From NCBI GenBank assembly GCA_041588495.1, contig JBFGWM010000090.1, positions 1-10,325 of the forward strand: a stretch of 10,325 nt of DNA. The letters run 5' to 3'. Made by a program: the position numbers and the translations under genes. This document shows positions 7,621-10,325 of this stretch, piece by piece (the first letter of the stretch is position 1; each line of letters starts with the position of its first letter). The DNA comes from JBFGWM01 sp041588495. Its GTDB lineage: Bacteria; Pseudomonadota; Gammaproteobacteria; Pseudomonadales; JBFGWM01. The notes beneath the pieces were generated by a model. It was not told the origin of the DNA and ran no database searches. It saw nothing but the letters and a program-made list of their open reading frames with translations.

Positions 7621-7710
7621 CCGTACTCGCGGACGGCACCCAATTCACAGCGAAGGCGCAATACCCGTTAAGCGTAGCAAATGCCGCCCCCCCTTCCACC
7701 ACGAGCACCC

Positions 7711-7741
7711 CGGAAAAAATCACCGGAATCAGCATGTTCCG
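7711..7741 (-). terminator. weak candidate intrinsic terminator after the upstream waaG copy
   Basis: On the minus strand CGGAA, an 8-base loop, TTCCG, then GTGA and six T residues. The stem is only 5 base pairs and the T-run starts 4 bases after it, so it is weak. It lies about 110 bases past the stop of the upstream waaG-like gene. If real, it would reduce read-through to the downstream copy and imply a separate promoter. Confidence 0.25.
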
Positions 7742-7849
7742 CGCTCCAGGCCCGCCGCAGCACGCGCGCAGAGGAAAACGGCAACGCGGCAGTGAGGCAG
7801 GTCACCGGTCGATCGCGCGAGGGCGCACCGGGAAGCCGTGGCCACTGAC

Positions 7850-8977
7850 TCAGCGTTGACGGGCGCCGAGACTTTCAACCAGGTCGGCGGCACGTTCGGG
7901 CATGCTGTAAATATCCGCTTCCCGGGCGAAACGGATGCCATTTTCGCGCCAGGAAGCCACCTCGGGCGCCTCCAGCATGTAGGCGAGCTTGTGGTCGAGA
8001 TCCTGCTGGGAAAACGGCGAGCCGACCAGCATGCCCGCTTTCGCATCCTCGACAAAGTGCGCGTATCCGCAGATATCGGTTGCCAGCACCGGCAGGCCGG
8101 CGACAATGGATTCGAGTAATACGGTCCCGGTATTTTCGCTGTAGGCAGGGTGGATCAGCAGGTCCGCGCCGAGCAGGAATCGCGGCAGGTCGGGCCGCCC
8201 GCCCAGGAACTCGACCCGCTGTTCCAGGTCGAGGCGGCGGATCTGCCCGCGGAAGCGTCGCGGGTTGTCGTCACCCAGCACGTACAGGCGCGTGTGGTCA
8301 CGCAATGCTTTGGGCAGTGCAGCCAACGCGTCCAGCGTGCGGTCCAGGCCCTTGGTCCGGAACCCGGAACCCACCATCAGCACCAGTTTGTCGTCTTCAC
8401 CCAGACGGAATTCGTCACGGAACGCCTTGCGGATCTCACCGGCATCGGGCGGCGCGATCCGGTCCCGGGAGATGCCCGGGGGCAGCATGTGCAGCCGGTT
8501 ATCCGGGGTCCCGTAGTAGCGCATGAACACCGGCTGCAGGCGTTCGGAGATCATCAGGATCTCGGTCTTGCTCTCCGGTCCAAACACCGCCCGCTCGTAG
8601 GCCGAGAAATGCTTGTAACGCGGCGACATGCGGTAAAGGGCCGACTTCTCCTCGCGGGAGCGGGCCTCGTAACACGGGTCCGCCGCGTAGTAGACGTCGA
8701 GGCCGGGCATCTTGTTGAATCCGATCACCAGGTCGGGCCGCTTTTCCCGGAACCGCTCCTGCACAAAATCGTAGTAGCGCTGGTACTTGCGATGGTTGGT
8801 CAGGCCCTCCTTCGGCACGAAACGCACATCAAATCCATCGGGAACGTCCCCCCGCCACTCCATCGTGTACACCACGATGCTGTGCCCGCGTGCCTGGCAG
8901 ACCTCGGCGATACGCAGGAAATCCCGCTGCAGGCCGCCGAAGGGGAAGTACTTGTACAGGCAGAATGCCAGTTCCAT
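7850..8977 (-). CDS. WaaG-like LPS core glycosyltransferase (GT4), upstream copy
   Basis: A 375-residue GT4 protein of the WaaG family, paralogous to the neighbour at 6317-7441: the two align without a gap over 370 residues with about 219 identities by hand count. It shares FCLYKYFPFGGLQRDF, FNKMPGLDVYYAAD, MLPPGIS, MVGSGFRTKG and CGYAH. The EX7E motif is Glu281-Glu289, but its interior is NTGTVLL instead of AAGMVLL, at the donor-binding site. The likely role is adding a hexose to the LPS core or a related surface glycan in the cytoplasm; donor and acceptor may differ from the other copy. The ATG at 8977 gives MELAFCLYKYFPFGG, colinear with WaaG; an in-frame TTG at 9049 would add 24 unrelated residues. 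GGA lies about 9 bases upstream. It starts 94 bases after the family 2 glycosyltransferase gene; that leader holds a hairpin (CCGCT/AGCGG, 9012-9031). Confidence 0.9.
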   Translation of the reverse strand: MELAFCLYKYFPFGGLQRDFLRIAEVCQARGHSIVVYTMEWRGDVPDGFDVRFVPKEGLTNHRKYQRYYDFVQERFREKRPDLVIGFNKMPGLDVYYAADPCYEARSREEKSALYRMSPRYKHFSAYERAVFGPESKTEILMISERLQPVFMRYYGTPDNRLHMLPPGISRDRIAPPDAGEIRKAFRDEFRLGEDDKLVLMVGSGFRTKGLDRTLDALAALPKALRDHTRLYVLGDDNPRRFRGQIRRLDLEQRVEFLGGRPDLPRFLLGADLLIHPAYSENTGTVLLESIVAGLPVLATDICGYAHFVEDAKAGMLVGSPFSQQDLDHKLAYMLEAPEVASWRENGIRFAREADIYSMPERAADLVESLGARQR

Positions 8978-9071
8978 GCGTTTTGTCCGTTCAGCGTGAA
9001 ATTCCAGGGAACCGCTCGCGCGATCCAGCGGCCGTTCAGGCGGATTCAATGACCACCGGGAGACGGCCCGC

Positions 9072-9983
9072 TCAGGCCGCGTGTTTCAGGAGGTATTCCA
9101 GTTCTTCTTGCGCCGCGATCAAGGTGGCGCGACGGCGCTGCAGCTTCTCCTCGACATCGACACCAAAAAATCCCTGCAGCCGCAATCCGAAAATGTAAAG
9201 CCTGTTGCGGCGGAGGGCACGCCGGGCAATCCGACCGGTGTCCTCCACGTGGTAGTGCTTCCTGCAAAACATGAAAAATCCACGCTTCTTGCGCAGGCGC
9301 GTTTGCAGGGGAGGCGCCGTCTTTTCGCTGGCCTGGCTGGCGTGGTAGACGGTCACGTCCCGGAACTGGTGAATCTCGTAACCGGCCTGGCGAATTCGCA
9401 GGCAGATGTCCGCGTCCTCGCCATAAAGAAAGAAGTCAGGGTCGAACCCGTTGATCTTTGCCCAGACCTCCCGTGGAATCATCATGCTCGCGCCGAGTAC
9501 CCACGCGATGGTTCCGGGAAGATTCTGGAGAACTTCGGCATGCCGGATGTCCTTCTGGCCGGGATACCGATACACGGGCTCCGCGTGGCGGTTCTTGCGT
9601 GGCTCCCAGACCAGTGAACCGGCAAGCCCGCATTCAGGGTGAGCCTCCATGTAGGCCAGGAACTGCGACAGGGCGTCCTGATCCTCGAAATGGGTATCCG
9701 GGTTCAACAGGTAGAAAAAGCGTCCTCTCGCCGACTCTGCACCGAGGTTGTTGGCGCGTCCGAAGCCGAGGTTGGTGTCACTGGGAATCAGGGTGATCCG
9801 GTCGCCGAACTCGGCCTGCAGGGACGCGACGCTGTCGTCCGCACTGGCGTTGTCGACCACGATGATCTGGATACCGATACCTTGCTGGTCGATCAGGGAG
9901 CGGACGCATCGGCGCACGAGTTCGCTGGTGTTGTAATTAACGATGATGACCGAAATTTCCGGGTCATCGGCGCAAGCGTTCAT
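9072..9983 (-). CDS. family 2 glycosyltransferase (rhamnosyltransferase-like)
   Basis: A 303-residue GT-A fold, GT2-family transferase of the WbbL/rhamnosyltransferase-like group. Seen in order: SVIIVNYNTSEL (11-22), IVVDNAS (41-47) in the nucleotide-binding half, NTNLGFGRANN-like segment (70-79), LLNPDTHF (92-99) supplying the DxD-type metal site, GASMMIPREVW (164-174), YGEDADICLR (187-196) with the ED pair typical of the catalytic base, and VYHASQ (212-217). The C terminus is basic and helical (RRRATLIAAQEELEYLL) with no clear membrane span, so a cytoplasmic or peripheral membrane enzyme is likely. The sugar donor cannot be told. It is the first gene of the glycosyltransferase group, with a candidate promoter in the AT-rich leader upstream. 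The ATG at 9983 has only a distant GGAAA as ribosome binding site, but the family fold begins right after it. Confidence 0.9.
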   Translation of the reverse strand: MNACADDPEISVIIVNYNTSELVRRCVRSLIDQQGIGIQIIVVDNASADDSVASLQAEFGDRITLIPSDTNLGFGRANNLGAESARGRFFYLLNPDTHFEDQDALSQFLAYMEAHPECGLAGSLVWEPRKNRHAEPVYRYPGQKDIRHAEVLQNLPGTIAWVLGASMMIPREVWAKINGFDPDFFLYGEDADICLRIRQAGYEIHQFRDVTVYHASQASEKTAPPLQTRLRKKRGFFMFCRKHYHVEDTGRIARRALRRNRLYIFGLRLQGFFGVDVEEKLQRRRATLIAAQEELEYLLKHAA

Positions 9984-10041
9984 GCGTTGGCGTTTCCAGG
10001 GTCAACCGATATCGGCGGATGAATCTTGAGTCGGAAAACTA

Positions 10042-10069
10042 AGCATAGATAAACGGACTGAGACAGCAA
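10042..10069 (-). promoter_or_regulatory. candidate sigma70 promoter of the glycosyltransferase group
   Basis: On the minus strand, -35 TTGCTG (10064-10069, 3 of 6), a 16-base spacer, and -10 TATGCT (10042-10047, 4 of 6), in an AT-rich patch between guaA and the family 2 glycosyltransferase gene. The transcript start would be near 10035, with a leader of about 50 bases. The rest of the 202-base gap (9984-10185) shows no gene and no clear terminator for guaA. Found by eye. Confidence 0.35.
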
Positions 10070-10185
10070 TGGCCTGGTGATCATCAGCGCCACTGCCCCC
10101 GGCATCCCGCCGTGGCCCGGGACTGCGCTGAGGCCCCGGTCGGGTGCCGATACGCGGCTCCAGCCGAATATTTATCCTGAAAGAT

Positions 10186-10325
10186 CTACTCCCACTCGAT
10201 CGTAGCCGGCGGCTTGCCCGAGATGTCGTAGGTCACCCGCGAGATGCCGTCGACCTCGTTGATGATGCGGTTGGATACCCGCTCGAGGAACTCGTAGGGC
10301 AGGTGGGCCCAGCGCGCGGTCATGA
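10186..10325 (-). CDS. guaA: GMP synthase (glutamine-hydrolysing), C-terminal end
   Basis: The last 45 codons and the TAG stop (10188-10186); the rest lies beyond the right edge. The product amidates XMP to GMP using glutamine and ATP in the cytoplasm. The segment contains ARWAHLPYEFLERVSNRIIN and ends GKPPATIEWE, the near-invariant C terminus of GuaA, which belongs to its C-terminal dimerisation/XMP-binding domain. The ATG at 10323 is an internal methionine, not the start. It is on the same strand as the glycosyltransferase genes, 202 bases upstream of them. Confidence 0.95.
   Translation of the reverse strand, partial: MTARWAHLPYEFLERVSNRIINEVDGISRVTYDISGKPPATIEWE

Larger units (their letters stand above)
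7442..7849. other. 408-base gap between the two waaG-like genes
   Basis: No recognisable gene. A 61-residue minus-strand frame (7476-7661) is rich in Arg, Cys, Gly and Pro and looks non-coding. The gap holds a hairpin of REP type (7525-7543), two perfect 10-base palindromes (7558-7567, 7611-7620) and a weak terminator-like hairpin (7711-7741). I see no convincing promoter for the downstream copy. Gaps of this size are out of keeping with the tight spacing elsewhere in the window. Confidence 0.6.

Noticed and set aside
7476..7661. A 61-residue minus-strand frame in the gap between the waaG copies
   Set aside because: Rich in Arg, Cys, Gly and Pro, crosses the palindromes, and shows no known motif or good ribosome binding site.
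6854..7795. A 313-codon plus-strand frame opposite the downstream waaG copy and extending into the gap
   Set aside because: Mostly antisense to a well-supported glycosyltransferase gene; composition is typical of a GC-rich shadow and no motif is recognisable in the part lying in the gap.
8150..9052. A 300-codon plus-strand frame opposite the upstream waaG copy
   Set aside because: Same antisense artefact; it resembles the antisense frame of the other copy only because the two sense genes are paralogues.
9064..9079. A hairpin (CGGCC, 6-base loop, GGCCG) over the stop codon of the family 2 glycosyltransferase
   Set aside because: No T-run follows and the stem includes coding sequence, so it is not a credible terminator.
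10080..10185. Possible guaA terminator
   Set aside because: Several 4-5 base-pair GC hairpins can be drawn, but none is followed by a T-run on the minus strand.
1..10325. CRISPR array, transposon, phage or defence system
   Set aside because: No spaced direct repeats, transposase, integrase, terminal inverted repeats or known defence domains were seen; every long gene belongs to a familiar housekeeping or glycosyltransferase family.

Overview
The window looks like chromosomal DNA from a high-GC gammaproteobacterium. The evidence is the order guaA / tadA / mltF / purL, a neighbourhood known from gammaproteobacteria, together with a full-length 1296-residue single-chain PurL of the proteobacterial type and WaaG-type lipopolysaccharide core glycosyltransferases. 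The genus cannot be told from the sequence alone.

Layout from left to right: a possible start of an unidentified gene at the left edge (1-19, minus); a small protein with two CDGSH iron-sulfur motifs (42-347, minus); purL (376-4266, minus), whose stop lies 28 bases before the CDGSH gene, so the two probably form one operon; a divergent promoter region (4267-4383); mltF (4384-5832, plus); tadA (5842-about 6330, minus), convergent with mltF across only 9 bases; a WaaG-like glycosyltransferase (6317-7441, minus) that overlaps the start region of tadA; a 408-base gap with several palindromes; a second WaaG-like glycosyltransferase (7850-8977, minus); a family 2 glycosyltransferase (9072-9983, minus); an AT-rich leader with a plausible promoter; and the last 45 codons of guaA (10186-10323, minus), which runs off the right edge.

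Functionally there are two layers. The housekeeping layer is purine synthesis (PurL, GuaA), tRNA wobble editing (TadA) and peptidoglycan turnover (MltF). The accessory layer is three glycosyltransferases between guaA and tadA, probably acting on the LPS core or another cell-surface glycan. The two WaaG-like proteins align without gaps over 370 residues at about 59% identity (hand count), so they are tandem paralogues. They differ inside the EX7E motif, which may mean different sugar donors or acceptors.

I see no CRISPR array, tRNA, rRNA, insertion sequence, phage gene or defence system. The points most worth a second look are the CDGSH protein whose first motif has lost its histidine ligand, the diverged WaaG pair placed at a housekeeping locus, the structured gap between the two waaG copies, and an unusual substitution in TadA. 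None of these amounts to a clear new system.
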